Under the pieces are notes generated by a model, which saw only the letters and a list, made by a program, of their open reading frames with translations, was not told where the DNA came from and did no database searches. A program made the translations under genes and the position numbers. Positions 41,074 to 50,287 of a stretch of DNA of 64,000 nt are shown one piece after another. The stretch's first letter is position 1. Each line of letters begins with the position of its first letter. Source of the DNA: a bacterium (GTDB lineage Bacteria; Bacillota; Bacilli; Lactobacillales; Streptococcaceae); NCBI GenBank assembly GCA_905221035.1, contig CAJNBP010000001.1, positions 186,001 to 250,000 of the forward strand, written 5' to 3'.

Positions 41074-42487
41074 GGCTCTTTGTCAACTGTAGTGGGTTGA
41101 AGAAAAGCTAAGATCTAGAAAGGACACATTTCGTCCTTTCTTTTTTGATATTCAGAGCGATAAAAATTCGTTTTTTGAAGTTTTCAAAGTTCCGAAACCC
41201 AAATGAATTTCGTTTGATAAGTTTGATGAGATTATTAGTCGCTTCTAATTTGGCGTTGGAATAGGGTAATTGAAGGGCGTTGACAATCTTTTCTTTATCC
41301 TTGAGGAATGTTTTAAAGACAGCCTGAAAAAGAGGATGAACCTGCTTTAGATTGTCCTCAATAAGTCCGAAGAATTTGTCAGGTTCCTTGTTCTGAAAGT
41401 GAAAAAGCAAGAGTTGATAGAGATTGTAGTGGTGTTTCAACTCTTCTGAATAGCTCAAAAGCTTGTCTAGAATTTCTTTATTTGTTAAGTGCATACGAAA
41501 AGTAGGGCGATAAAATCGCTTATCACTGAGTTTACGACTATCTTGTTGAATGAGTTTCCAGTAACGCTTGATAGCCTTGTATTCATGGGATTTTCGCTCA
41601 AACTGATTCATAATTTGGACACGCACACGACTCATAGCACGGCTGAGATGTTGGACAATGTGAAAGCGATCGAGAACGATTTTAGCGTTAGGAAAAAGTT
41701 TCCTGGCAATATCGTAGTAGGGGCTAAACATATCCATTGTAATGATTTCCACCTGACAACGGACAGCTCGCTCGTAGCGCAGAAAGTGATTTCGAATGAT
41801 AGCTTGTGTTCTGCCTTCAAGAACAGTGATGATGTTGAGATTATCAAAATCTTGTGCAATGAAACTCATCTTTCCCTTAGTGAAGGCATACTCGTCCCAG
41901 GACATAATCTCAGGAAGACGAGAAAAATCATGCTTAAAGTTGAAATCATTGAGCTTTCGAATGACAGTTGAAGTTGAAATGGAAAGCTGATGGGCAATAT
42001 CGGTCATAGAAGTCTTTTCAATTAACTTTTGCGCAATCTTTTGGTTGATAATACGAGGAATTTGATGATTCTTCTTGACGAGTGAGGTCTCGGCGACCAT
42101 CATTTTCGAGCACTGATAGCACTTGAAACGGCGTTTTCTAAGGAGAATTCTAGTAGGCATACCAGTTGTTTCAAGGTAAGGAATCTTAGACGGTTTTTGG
42201 AAGTCATATTTCTTCATTTGACTTCCACATTCAAGACAAGATGGGGCCTCATAATCCAGTTTAGCGATGATTTCCTTGTGTGTATTCCTATTGATGATAT
42301 CCATAAATTGGATATTTGGGTCTTTGATATCGAGTAGTTTTGTGATAAAATGTAATTGTTCCATATGATTCTTTCTAATGATGGTTTGGTTGCTTTTCAT
42401 TATAGGTCATATGGGACTTTTTTTCTACAAAAAAATAGGCTCCATAATATCCATAGGGAAGTTACCCACTACAAATATTATAGAGCC
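41074..42487 (-). mobile_element. ISL3-family insertion sequence, copy 2 (complete)
   Basis: 1414-bp element in the orientation opposite to copy 1. Ends begin GGCTCT and carry the same TGTAGTGGGT inner motif; the flanking 8-bp duplication TTTTTGTG is perfect. The transposase-proximal end (42438-42487) can fold on itself as in copy 1. The two copies are clearly the same kind of element but differ at many positions, so they represent separate lineages or separate arrivals. Inserted at the eno terminator T tract. Confidence 0.95.
41108..42364 (-). CDS. ISL3-family transposase (copy 2)
   Basis: 418 residues from ATG 42364 (MEQLHFITK), which matches the start of copy 1 and has AGAAAGA upstream; a 12-codon upstream extension is not shared and is not used. 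Zinc-binding pairs CLEC and CYQC, helix-turn-helix and the D, D, E residues (MSWDEYAF, KIVLDRFHIV, AKLEATNN) are all kept, so it could be functional. Differences from copy 1 include PNIQFMDIINRN against PNVQIMDVVNRD near the N-terminus. Confidence 0.95.
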   Translation of the reverse strand: MEQLHFITKLLDIKDPNIQFMDIINRNTHKEIIAKLDYEAPSCLECGSQMKKYDFQKPSKIPYLETTGMPTRILLRKRRFKCYQCSKMMVAETSLVKKNHQIPRIINQKIAQKLIEKTSMTDIAHQLSISTSTVIRKLNDFNFKHDFSRLPEIMSWDEYAFTKGKMSFIAQDFDNLNIITVLEGRTQAIIRNHFLRYERAVRCQVEIITMDMFSPYYDIARKLFPNAKIVLDRFHIVQHLSRAMSRVRVQIMNQFERKSHEYKAIKRYWKLIQQDSRKLSDKRFYRPTFRMHLTNKEILDKLLSYSEELKHHYNLYQLLLFHFQNKEPDKFFGLIEDNLKQVHPLFQAVFKTFLKDKEKIVNALQLPYSNAKLEATNNLIKLIKRNSFGFRNFENFKKRIFIALNIKKERTKCVLSRS

Positions 42488-42495
42488 TTTTTGTG
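42488..42495. repeat. Target-site duplication, right of ISL3 copy 2
   Basis: TTTTTGTG, identical to 41066-41073. Confidence 0.95.
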
Positions 42496-42609
42496 CTCAG
42501 GGGGCATAAAAGGGGCAAATAGCAATTTTAGAAAGATTAGTAATTCAGAAAATAACTCATCAACTCCGATCCAATAAAATTGAAAAGGATGGAAAAAAGG
42601 ATAAATTTA

Positions 42610-42618
42610 TGATATACT
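42610..42618 (+). promoter_or_regulatory. Extended -10 promoter of murA
   Basis: TGATATACT (-10 TATACT at 42613-42618 with TG one base before), 51 bases before the murA ATG. Confidence 0.55.
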
Positions 42619-42668
42619 TTATTTTAAGAACCTTATTAGAAATCTTGAAAGAGTATTAAAAACTTATA

Positions 42669-43928
42669 ATGAGAAAAATTATTATCAATGGTGGATTACC
42701 ACTGCAAGGTGAAATCACTATTAGTGGTGCTAAAAATAGCGTTGTGGCCTTAATTCCAGCTATTATATTGGCTGACGATGTGGTGACTTTGGATTGTGTT
42801 CCAGATATTTCGGATGTAGCCAGTCTTGTCGAAATTATGGAATTGATGGGAGCTACTGTTAAGCGTTACGACGATGTCTTGGAGATTGATCCAAGAGGTG
42901 TTCAAAATATTCCAATGCCTTATGGTAAAATTAACAGTCTTCGTGCATCTTACTATTTTTATGGGAGCCTCTTAGGCCGATTTGGTGAAGCGACAGTTGG
43001 TTTACCGGGAGGATGTGATCTTGGTCCTCGTCCGATTGACCTACACCTTAAGGCATTTGAAGCCATGGGAGCTAAGGTTAGCTACGAAGGGGATACCATG
43101 AAGTTGTCTTCTAAAGAGATTGGTCTTCATGGTGCAAGTATATACATGGATACGGTTAGTGTGGGGGCAACGATTAATACGATGATTGCTGCAGTTAAAG
43201 CGAATGGTCGTACTATTATTGAAAATGCAGCCCGTGAGCCTGAAATTATTGATGTAGCTACCCTCTTGAATAATATGGGAGCTCATATCCGCGGTGCAGG
43301 AACTAATATCATCATTATTGATGGTGTTGAAAGATTACATGGAACTCGTCATCAGGTGATTCCAGACCGTATCGAAGCTGGAACCTATATTTCTTTAGCT
43401 GCTGCAGTTGGCAAGGGGATTCGTATAAATAATGTTCTTTACGAACACCTAGAAGGATTTATTGCTAAGTTGGAAGAAATGGGAGTGAGAATGACTGTAT
43501 CTGAAGACAGCATTTTTGTCGAAGAACAGTCTAATTTGAAAGCAATCAATATTAAGACAGCTCCTTACCCAGGCTTTGCAACTGATTTGCAACAACCGAT
43601 TACCCCACTTTTACTAAGAACGAATGGTCGTGGTACAATTGTCGATACGATTTACGAAAAACGTGTAAATCATGTTTTTGAACTAGCAAAGATGGATGCA
43701 GATATTTCGACAACAAATGGTCATATTTTGTACTCAGGTGGACGTGATTTGCGTGGGGCAAGTGTTAAAGCAACTGACCTGAGAGCTGGTGCAGCTTTAG
43801 TTATTGCTGGTTTGATGGCCGAGGGGCGAACTGAAATTACCAATATCGAGTTTATCTTACGTGGTTATTCTGATATTATCGAAAAATTACGTAATCTAGG
43901 AGCGGATATTAGACTTGTTGAGGACTAA
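42669..43928 (+). CDS. murA: UDP-N-acetylglucosamine 1-carboxyvinyltransferase (MurA/MurZ)
   Basis: 419-residue first committed enzyme of peptidoglycan synthesis; it transfers enolpyruvate from PEP to UDP-GlcNAc. K22-N23 (GAKNS) and the catalytic C116 in [12 protein letters not shown] are present; Cys at this place means normal fosfomycin sensitivity of the target. Low-GC Gram-positives have two paralogues (MurA and MurZ); I cannot say from this copy alone which one it is. The ribosome-binding site before ATG 42669 is weak (GAAAGAG about 20 bases away). First of a run murA-GNAT-CBS protein-map. Confidence 0.95.
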   Translation: MRKIIINGGLPLQGEITISGAKNSVVALIPAIILADDVVTLDCVPDISDVASLVEIMELMGATVKRYDDVLEIDPRGVQNIPMPYGKINSLRASYYFYGSLLGRFGEATVGLPGGCDLGPRPIDLHLKAFEAMGAKVSYEGDTMKLSSKEIGLHGASIYMDTVSVGATINTMIAAVKANGRTIIENAAREPEIIDVATLLNNMGAHIRGAGTNIIIIDGVERLHGTRHQVIPDRIEAGTYISLAAAVGKGIRINNVLYEHLEGFIAKLEEMGVRMTVSEDSIFVEEQSNLKAINIKTAPYPGFATDLQQPITPLLLRTNGRGTIVDTIYEKRVNHVFELAKMDADISTTNGHILYSGGRDLRGASVKATDLRAGAALVIAGLMAEGRTEITNIEFILRGYSDIIEKLRNLGADIRLVED

Positions 43929-43943
43929 ACCGTAGAGGTGTTT

Positions 43944-44495
43944 ATGAATATTTGGACCAAATTAGCAATGTTTTCTTTTTTTGAAACGGATCGCTTGTAT
44001 TTGCGTCCTTTCTTTTTTAGTGATAGTCAAGATTTCCATGAGATCGCTTCGAATCCAGAAAATCTCCAATTTATTTTCCCAACTCAGGCAAGTCTGGAAG
44101 AGAGTCAATATGCGTTGGCCAATTATTTTATGAAGGCTCCTTTGGGAGTATGGGCAATTTGTGACCAGAAAACTGAAAAAATGATTGGTTCTGTTAAGTT
44201 TGAAAAGTTAGATGAAATTAAAAAAGAAGCAGAACTTGGCTATTTTTTGAGAAAAGATGCTTGGTCTCAAGGATTTATGACAGAGGTTGTTAGAAAAATT
44301 TGTCAACTTTCTTTTGAGGAATTTGGTTTAAAACAATTGTCCATTATTACCCACCTCGAAAATGAAGCAAGTCAAAAGGTTGCTCTTAAGGCTGGATTTA
44401 GTTTGTTCCGTCAGTTTAAGGGAAGTGATCGCTACACAAGAAAAATGCGGGATTATCTTGAATTTCGGTATGTAAAAGGAGAATTCAATGAGTAA
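43944..44495 (+). CDS. GNAT family N-acetyltransferase (RimJ/RimL type)
   Basis: 183-residue acetyltransferase. FETDRLYLRPFFFSDSQDF at the N-terminus and the acetyl-CoA region ELGYFLRKDAWSQGFMTEVV with ASQKVALKAGF later are typical of the RimJ/RimL group acting on protein N-termini or amino acid derivatives. Substrate unknown. I use ATG 43944, five bases after AGAGG; an in-frame GTG at 43938 lies in that site. Located 15 bases after murA and overlapping the next gene by eight bases, so part of the same operon. Confidence 0.85.
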   Translation: MNIWTKLAMFSFFETDRLYLRPFFFSDSQDFHEIASNPENLQFIFPTQASLEESQYALANYFMKAPLGVWAICDQKTEKMIGSVKFEKLDEIKKEAELGYFLRKDAWSQGFMTEVVRKICQLSFEEFGLKQLSIITHLENEASQKVALKAGFSLFRQFKGSDRYTRKMRDYLEFRYVKGEFNE

Positions 44496-45765
44496 GCATC
44501 AGGAAATTCTAAGCTATTTGGAAGAATTGCCAGTAGGTAAAAGGGTCAGTGTTCGTAGTATTTCCAATCATCTGGGAGTCAGTGATGGAACGGCCTATCG
44601 CGCTATCAAGGAAGCTGAAAACCGTGGAATTGTGGAGACCCGTCCTAGAAGTGGTACTATACGTGTTAAATCCCAGAAAGTTGCGATTGAAAGATTAACT
44701 TTTGCTGAGATAGCAGAAGTGACGTCTTCTGAGGTTCTGGCTGGGCAAGAAGGTTTAGAGAGAGAATTTAGTAAGTTTTCAATCGGTGCTATGACTGAAC
44801 AAAATATCTTATCTTACCTTCATGATGGGGGGCTCTTGATTGTCGGAGACCGTACCCGTATCCAATTACTAGCGCTGGAAAATGAAAATGCAGTTCTGGT
44901 TACGGGTGGTTTTCATGTTCATGATGATGTTCTTAAACTGGCCAATCAAAAAGGGATTCCTGTTCTGAGAAGCAAGCATGATACTTTCACCGTTGCAACC
45001 ATGATCAATAAAGCCTTGTCAAATGTTCAAATTAAGACGGATATTCTGACAGTTGAGAAACTTTATCGTCCGAGTCATGAGTATGGTTTTCTGAGAGAGA
45101 CCGACACCGTTAAAGATTATTTGGACTTAGTTCGTAAGAATCGTAGCAGTCGTTTCCCTGTTATCAATCAACACCAGATCGTTGTTGGAGTTGTAACCAT
45201 GAGAGACGCTGGTGATAAGTCACCAAGTACCACAATTGACAAGGTCATGTCGCGTAGTCTATTTTTGGTTGGATTATCGACAAATATTGCCAATGTGAGT
45301 CAACGGATGATTGCTGAAGACTTTGAAATGGTACCGGTTGTTCGGAATAATCAAACCTTGCTTGGAGTTGTGACACGACGAGATGTCATGGAGAAAATGA
45401 GTCGTTCCCAAGTTTCGGCTCTACCAACTTTTTCTGAGCAGATTGGACAAAAACTCTCTTATCACCATGATGAGGTCGTCATTACAGTTGAGCCCTTTAT
45501 GCTTGAGAAAAATGGTGTTTTGGCTAACGGCGTATTGGCAGAAATCTTGACTCACATGACCCAAGATTTAGTTGTGAATAGCGGGCGCAATCTCATTATC
45601 GAGCAGATGCTGATCTACTTTTTACAGGCTGTTCAGATTGATGATATATTGCGCATTCAAGCACGCATTATCCATCATACTAGACGATCAGCTATTATTG
45701 ATTACGATATTTATCATGGTCATCAGATTGTTTCAAAAGCAAATGTGACCGTTAAAATTAATTAG
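44488..45765 (+). CDS. DRTGG-CBS-CBS-hotdog domain regulator (YtoI family)
   Basis: 425-residue multi-domain protein. N-terminal winged helix (about 1-60, VSVRSISNHLGVSDGTAYRAI), DRTGG domain (about 75-185), two CBS domains (about 195-310, RKNRSSRFPVINQ and PVVRNNQTLLGVVTRRDVM) and a thioesterase-like hotdog fold at the end (about 320-425). CBS pairs usually bind adenine nucleotides, so a nucleotide-sensing DNA-binding regulator is plausible. The family is conserved in Firmicutes but its ligand and targets are unknown. Overlaps the GNAT gene by eight bases and is followed by map after 15 bases with TAGGAG. Confidence 0.87.
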   Translation: MSKHQEILSYLEELPVGKRVSVRSISNHLGVSDGTAYRAIKEAENRGIVETRPRSGTIRVKSQKVAIERLTFAEIAEVTSSEVLAGQEGLEREFSKFSIGAMTEQNILSYLHDGGLLIVGDRTRIQLLALENENAVLVTGGFHVHDDVLKLANQKGIPVLRSKHDTFTVATMINKALSNVQIKTDILTVEKLYRPSHEYGFLRETDTVKDYLDLVRKNRSSRFPVINQHQIVVGVVTMRDAGDKSPSTTIDKVMSRSLFLVGLSTNIANVSQRMIAEDFEMVPVVRNNQTLLGVVTRRDVMEKMSRSQVSALPTFSEQIGQKLSYHHDEVVITVEPFMLEKNGVLANGVLAEILTHMTQDLVVNSGRNLIIEQMLIYFLQAVQIDDILRIQARIIHHTRRSAIIDYDIYHGHQIVSKANVTVKIN

Positions 45766-45780
45766 AAACTAGGAGAAAAA

Positions 45781-46641
45781 ATGATAACATTAAAATCAGC
45801 TCGTGAAATCGAAGCTATGGATAAAGCCGGTGATTTTCTAGCAAGTATTCATATCGGCTTACGTGATTTGATTAAGCCTGGCGTAGACATGTGGGAAGTT
45901 GAAGAGTATGTTCGCCGTCGTTGTAAGGAAGAAAATTTCCTTCCCCTTCAGATTGGGGTTGACGGTGCCATGATGGACTATCCTTATGCTACCTGTTGCT
46001 CTCTTAACGATGAAGTAGCTCACGCTTTCCCTCGTCACTATATCTTAAAAGATGGCGATTTACTCAAGGTTGATATGGTTTTGGGAGGTCCAATTGCCAA
46101 ATCTGATTTGAATGTCTCAAAATTAAACTTCAACAATGTTGAGCAAATGAAAAAATACACTCAGAGCTATTCTGGTGGTCTAGCAGACTCATGTTGGGCT
46201 TATGCTGTAGGTACACCGTCCGAAGAAGTGAAAAATTTGATGGATGTAACTAAAGAAGCCATGTACAAAGGGATTGAACAAGCTGTTGTTGGAAATCGTA
46301 TCGGTGATATCGGTGCAGCTATTCAAGAATACGCTGAAAGCCGTGGTTACGGTGTTGTTCGCGATCTTGTAGGACATGGTGTTGGTCCAACAATGCACGA
46401 AGAACCAATGGTTCCTAACTATGGTATTGCAGGTCGTGGCCTCCGTCTTCGTGAAGGAATGGTCTTAACCATTGAACCAATGATCAACACAGGCGATTGG
46501 GAAATTGATACAGATATGAAGACTGGTTGGGCGCATAAGACCATCGACGGTGGCCTATCTTGTCAATATGAACACCAGTTCGTGATTACAAAAGATGGAC
46601 CTGTTATCTTGACTAGTCAAGGTGAAGAAGGAACTTATTAA
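45781..46641 (+). CDS. map: Methionine aminopeptidase type I
   Basis: 286-residue metalloprotease removing the initiator Met from nascent proteins. Metal ligands fall in DGDLLKVDMVLGG (Asp), KSDLNVS, DLVGHGVGPTMHEEP (His), TIEPM (Glu) and QYEHQFV (Glu). It is about 35 residues longer than the E. coli enzyme because of an insertion around PIAKSDLNVSKLNFNNVEQMKKYT (part of a streptococcal-type insert). Essential. Ribosome-binding site AGGAG before ATG 45781. Last gene of the murA run, followed by a long hairpin. Confidence 0.95.
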   Translation: MITLKSAREIEAMDKAGDFLASIHIGLRDLIKPGVDMWEVEEYVRRRCKEENFLPLQIGVDGAMMDYPYATCCSLNDEVAHAFPRHYILKDGDLLKVDMVLGGPIAKSDLNVSKLNFNNVEQMKKYTQSYSGGLADSCWAYAVGTPSEEVKNLMDVTKEAMYKGIEQAVVGNRIGDIGAAIQEYAESRGYGVVRDLVGHGVGPTMHEEPMVPNYGIAGRGLRLREGMVLTIEPMINTGDWEIDTDMKTGWAHKTIDGGLSCQYEHQFVITKDGPVILTSQGEEGTY

Positions 46642-46703
46642 AAGAAAGTGAAAAGACTGCTGGAAATTCATTTCCTATAGAATTCAGTAGATCTTTTCAT
46701 GAT

Positions 46704-46750
46704 AAAACGCATTGTATCAAGCTTTTAAGTGCCTGATATAATGCGTTTTT
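46704..46750 (+). terminator. Terminator after map
   Basis: Long stem of 19 pairs with two G-U (46704-46722 with 46731-46749), loop of eight bases, ending in T5. A second inverted repeat just upstream (GAAAAGACTGCTG near 46651 with the complement around 46685-46698) lies next to it. Confidence 0.8.
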
Positions 46751-46820
46751 CTGATTTTAAAAATATAATTCTTCAAAAATAGGCACTTTAGGTTAAAAAA
46801 ACGACATTTCAGATTTTCTG

Positions 46821-46850
46821 TTCCAGAAATAGCTATCGCTATGATATAAT
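46821..46850 (+). promoter_or_regulatory. Promoter of ribF, giving a leaderless mRNA
   Basis: TTCCAG (46821-46826, weak), 18-base spacer, perfect TATAAT (46845-46850). The predicted start is the A of ATG 46857. No ribosome-binding site precedes the gene and no FMN riboswitch is present. Confidence 0.7.
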
Positions 46851-46856
46851 TATTTT

Positions 46857-47774
46857 ATGATTATTACTATTCCTATAAAGAACCAAAAAGATATTGGCAC
46901 ACCATCTGATTCAGTCGTTGTTCTCGGCTATTTTGATGGTATACACAAGGGGCATCAAGAATTATTTCGTGTTGCCAATAAGGCTGCGAGAAAAGATTTA
47001 TTGCCTATCGTCGTTATGACCTTTAATGAATCTCCAAAAATCGCTTTAGAGCCTTATCATCCTGATCTGTTTTTACATATTTTGAACCCTGCTGAACGTG
47101 AGAGGAAATTAAAGCGTGAAGGTGTAGAAGAATTATATCTCCTTGATTTTAGTAGTCAATTTGCTAGTCTCACGGCAGAAGAATTTTTTGCAACTTATAT
47201 CAAGGCTATGAATGCCAAAATTATTGTTGCAGGTTTTGATTATACATTTGGTTCTGACCAAAAAACGGCAGAAGACTTAAAGGATTACTTTGATGGAGAA
47301 GTCATTATTGTCCCACCTGTAGAAGATGAGAAAGGAAAGATTAGTTCAACTCGTATCCGTCAAGCTATTTTAGATGGAAATGTGAAAGAAGCAGGAGAAC
47401 TTTTGGGAGCACCGCTTCCATCAAGAGGGATGGTGGTTCATGGCAATGCTCGTGGTCGTACGATTGGTTATCCAACAGCTAATTTAGTGCTTTTAGACCG
47501 TACTTATATGCCAGCAGATGGCGTTTATGTCGTTGATGTTGAGATTCAAAGACAGAAGTATCGTGCTATGGCTAGTGTCGGGAAAAACGTGACCTTTGAT
47601 GGAGAAGAAGCACGTTTTGAAGTCAATATTTTTGATTTTAATCAAGATATTTATGGGGAAACCGTCATGGTTTATTGGCTTGATCGCATTCGAGATATGA
47701 CAAAATTTGATTCTGTTGATCAATTAGTGGATCAGTTAAAGGCTGATGAAGAAGTCGCTCGGAATTGGTCTTAA
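46857..47774 (+). CDS. ribF: Bifunctional riboflavin kinase / FAD synthetase
   Basis: 305-residue enzyme making FMN then FAD from riboflavin. The N-terminal adenylyltransferase domain has GYFDGIHKGHQ (about 23-33) and SSTRIR, and the C-terminal riboflavin kinase domain starts near 180 with GNARGRTIGYPTANL and ends with FDFNQDIYGE and RIRDM. Start ATG 46857 conserved for the family although no ribosome-binding site exists, supporting leaderless translation. It stands alone between terminators. Confidence 0.96.
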   Translation: MIITIPIKNQKDIGTPSDSVVVLGYFDGIHKGHQELFRVANKAARKDLLPIVVMTFNESPKIALEPYHPDLFLHILNPAERERKLKREGVEELYLLDFSSQFASLTAEEFFATYIKAMNAKIIVAGFDYTFGSDQKTAEDLKDYFDGEVIIVPPVEDEKGKISSTRIRQAILDGNVKEAGELLGAPLPSRGMVVHGNARGRTIGYPTANLVLLDRTYMPADGVYVVDVEIQRQKYRAMASVGKNVTFDGEEARFEVNIFDFNQDIYGETVMVYWLDRIRDMTKFDSVDQLVDQLKADEEVARNWS

Positions 47775-47789
47775 GAGTTTGAGTAAAGA

Positions 47790-47864
47790 AAAAAGAGGTT
47801 GTTTGTAACCCAAAAGATAGATGATTTAGTCTAACTTTTGAGGTCACGACATTACCTCTTTTTA
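47790..47864. terminator. Long bidirectional hairpin between ribF and the YitT gene
   Basis: A 75-base imperfect inverted repeat: AAAGAGGT at the left (47792-47799) pairs with ACCTCTTT at the right (47854-47861), and inner segments CCCAAAAG and CTTTTGAGG pair as well. A run of A precedes and T follows, so it can end both convergent genes. Its end overlaps the stop codon of the YitT gene. Confidence 0.7.
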
Positions 47865-48710
47865 TTCTTTTTCAAAGGTAAATCCTTCTCCAAGGATTTC
47901 ATGGGCTTCTGTAATAGTTATAAAGGCTTGAGGATCGATTCGATGAATCATTTCCTTCATTTTCACAATTTCATTTCTACCGACAATACAGTAAATGATT
48001 TTCAAATCTTTTTTACTATAGTAGCCTTGACCGGAAATAAAAGTAACACCTCTTCCTAGGTCATCATTAATCGCTTTAGCAAGTTGGTCAGGACGTTTTG
48101 TGATAATCATAAAGCCTTTACCTGCGTAGCCACCTTCGCCAATCAAATCAATGACACGCGAAACGATAAAATCAAATAAGAGTGTGTAGGAGACCAATCG
48201 TAAATCCTTGAAGATTAGGAGAATAAGCATGAGAATACAAAAATCTAAGATAAAGAGCAGTTTCCCCATGGATATATGAGTGTATTTATTGAGAATACGA
48301 GCTAGAATATCAGTTCCGCCCGTCGTACCTCCAGCATTAAAGATAATTCCGAGGCCAATTCCCAATAGAATTCCCGCTATAAGAGCTGTGATTAGTAAAT
48401 CACCTTGAAGATCAATATGAAGGGGAACACGCTCAAAAAAAGCCAACCAAGCGGACAAAGCTAAGGTTCCAAGCAAACTAGAATAGAGAGATTTTACTCC
48501 AAAGATCTTCCAAGCCAAGATGAAAAGGGGAATATTAATCAGCAGGTTCATGAGGGAAACAGGGATTTTAAAAAGATAAAAGGTGATGAGGGTAATACCT
48601 GTCGCCCCTCCTTCAAAGAGATGATGGGGAACTACAAAATAAGTCAGTCCAAAAGCATAAATAGCAGCACCTAGTAAAATGGTAAAAATGGGGTAAATTT
48701 TTTTAATCAT
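47862..48710 (-). CDS. YitT family membrane protein
   Basis: 282-residue protein with about five to six N-terminal membrane helices (residues about 5-185) including FNAGGTTGGTDILARIL, the YitT signature, and a C-terminal cytosolic DUF2179 domain (about 195-282, GRGVTFISGQGYYSKK). The family is widespread in Firmicutes and of unknown function; transport of a small solute is often supposed. Starts at 48710 with AGAGGTGTCC upstream. Monocistronic and convergent with ribF. Confidence 0.88.
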   Translation of the reverse strand: MIKKIYPIFTILLGAAIYAFGLTYFVVPHHLFEGGATGITLITFYLFKIPVSLMNLLINIPLFILAWKIFGVKSLYSSLLGTLALSAWLAFFERVPLHIDLQGDLLITALIAGILLGIGLGIIFNAGGTTGGTDILARILNKYTHISMGKLLFILDFCILMLILLIFKDLRLVSYTLLFDFIVSRVIDLIGEGGYAGKGFMIITKRPDQLAKAINDDLGRGVTFISGQGYYSKKDLKIIYCIVGRNEIVKMKEMIHRIDPQAFITITEAHEILGEGFTFEKE

Positions 48711-48851
48711 AGGACACCTCTTTTCTTATAAGTTGATTATATCAAATTTTTACGGAAAATTTGATTGACTCCATTAGGATTTTTAATCTTTTTTTGATAT
48801 AATTAGAAGTAAGAAAACCAATCTGAATCCTAAAATAGAAAGATTGATACT

Positions 48852-49691
48852 ATGACAAAAATTAAGATTGTAACCGATTCATCTGTTACTATTGAACCAG
48901 AACTCGTAAAACAATTAGATATTACAATTGTTCCATTATCTGTAATGATTGATAATGTTGTTTATTCTGATGCTGATTTGAAAGAAGAAGGTAAATTTCT
49001 TCAGTTGATGCAAGCAAGTAAGAATCTTCCTAAGACAAGTCAACCGCCTGTAGGTGTCTTCGCTGAAGTTTTTGAAGACCTATGCAAGGATGGTAGCCAG
49101 ATTCTTGCTATTCATATGTCCCATGCTCTTTCTGGTACTGTAGAAGCAGCGCGCCAAGGTGCCAGCCTATCTACTGCCGACGTGACAGTTATTGATAGCT
49201 CCTTCACTGACCAAGCCTTGAAATTCCAAGTTGTTGAGGCTGCAAAATTAGCACAAGAAGGCAAAGAGTTGGAGACGATTTTAGCTCATGTAGAAGATGT
49301 AAAAAACCATACAGAGCTTTATATTGGTGTTTCTACTCTAGAAAATCTAGTAAAAGGTGGACGAATTGGCCGTGTAACTGGATTGTTGAGCTCACTTCTC
49401 AATATCCGTGTTGTCATGCAAATGAAAGACCATGAATTGCAGCCAATGGTTAAAGGTCGTGGTGCTAAAACCTTTAAAAAATGGTTGGAAGAGTTGAGAA
49501 CATCACTCTCTGAACGTTCTGTAGCAGAGATTGGAATTTCATATTCTGGTAGTGCTGATTGGGCAAAAGAGATGAAAGAAAGCTTACAAGCTTATGTTGA
49601 ACAGCCAATTTCTGTTTTGGAAACGGGTTCCATTATTCAAACGCACACAGGTGAGAATGCTTGGGCTATTTTGGTACGTTACCACTCCTAA
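48852..49691 (+). CDS. DegV family fatty acid-binding protein
   Basis: 279-residue cytosolic DegV protein. The N-terminal [15 protein letters not shown] and [18 protein letters not shown], and [18 protein letters not shown] in the middle are diagnostic. DegV (FakB) proteins bind a fatty acid and present it to the kinase FakA for phosphorylation, allowing exogenous fatty acids to be used. Which chain type this one prefers is not visible, and fakA is not in the window. GATATAATTAG (48796-48806) is a likely promoter; AGAAAGA precedes ATG 48852. Confidence 0.93.
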   Translation: MTKIKIVTDSSVTIEPELVKQLDITIVPLSVMIDNVVYSDADLKEEGKFLQLMQASKNLPKTSQPPVGVFAEVFEDLCKDGSQILAIHMSHALSGTVEAARQGASLSTADVTVIDSSFTDQALKFQVVEAAKLAQEGKELETILAHVEDVKNHTELYIGVSTLENLVKGGRIGRVTGLLSSLLNIRVVMQMKDHELQPMVKGRGAKTFKKWLEELRTSLSERSVAEIGISYSGSADWAKEMKESLQAYVEQPISVLETGSIIQTHTGENAWAILVRYHS

Positions 49692-49728
49692 AAAAATAAA
49701 GAAAATGGGAAGAAATAGCGTTTTTAAC

Positions 49729-49757
49729 TTGACCTAAAAGGGATTTTAGGATATGAT
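49729..49757 (+). promoter_or_regulatory. Promoter of hup
   Basis: TTGACC (49729-49734), 17-base spacer, TATGAT (49752-49757), then TTGGAGGA before the ATG. Confidence 0.8.
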
Positions 49758-49798
49758 TATATTTGTTAATTAGAAATTAATTTGGAGGAATCATTAAC

Positions 49799-50074
49799 AT
49801 GGCAAACAAACAAGATTTGATCGCTAAAGTAGCAGAAGCTACAGAATTGACTAAGAAAGACTCAGCAGCAGCAGTTGAAGCTGTATTTGCAGCAGTAGCT
49901 GACTACCTTGCAGCTGGTGAAAAAGTTCAATTGATCGGTTTTGGTAACTTTGAAGTTCGTGAACGTGCTGCTCGTAAAGGTCGCAACCCACAAACTGGTA
50001 AAGAAATCACAATTGCAGCTTCTAAAGTTCCAGCATTCAAAGCTGGTAAAGCTCTTAAAGACGCTGTTAAATAA
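49799..50074 (+). CDS. hup: Histone-like DNA-binding protein HU
   Basis: 91-residue basic nucleoid protein that bends DNA as a dimer; the only HU of streptococci and essential. [20 protein letters not shown] at the start, [21 protein letters not shown] for the beta arm and the tip RNP with intercalating proline are typical. Start ATG 49799 with GGAGGAA nine bases before. Codon use is that of a highly expressed gene. A strong terminator follows. Confidence 0.97.
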   Translation: MANKQDLIAKVAEATELTKKDSAAAVEAVFAAVADYLAAGEKVQLIGFGNFEVRERAARKGRNPQTGKEITIAASKVPAFKAGKALKDAVK

Positions 50075-50083
50075 TCAGCCTTT

Positions 50084-50131
50084 AAAAAGCCTGTCATATC
50101 AAGCATTTGAGCTTGTGTGATGGGCTTTTTT
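50084..50131 (+). terminator. Terminator of hup
   Basis: About 20-bp stem (50084-50104 with 50111-50130, a few mismatches), loop ATTTGA, ending in T6. Confidence 0.85.
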
Positions 50132-50287
50132 GTGCTCTTAGGGCATTTCTGGGGCAAAATCTGAATTAACGAGTGGCAGAAAAGGTCATTCAAAAATAGG
50201 CTAATTCAATTTGCGTAGCAGAAATCATACAAATAAAATTGATTATAGTAAAATAGGATTAGAAATCTTAAGAAAGTTGGTTCTTTA

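Noticed and set aside
41489..41971. Plus-strand open frame of 160 codons inside ISL3 copy 2
   Set aside because: Shadow of the transposase gene; the corresponding antisense frame in copy 1 is broken.
46704..46750. Long hairpin upstream of ribF considered as an FMN riboswitch
   Set aside because: Too short, no RFN junction elements, ends in T5, and the ribF promoter lies downstream of it. It is the map terminator.
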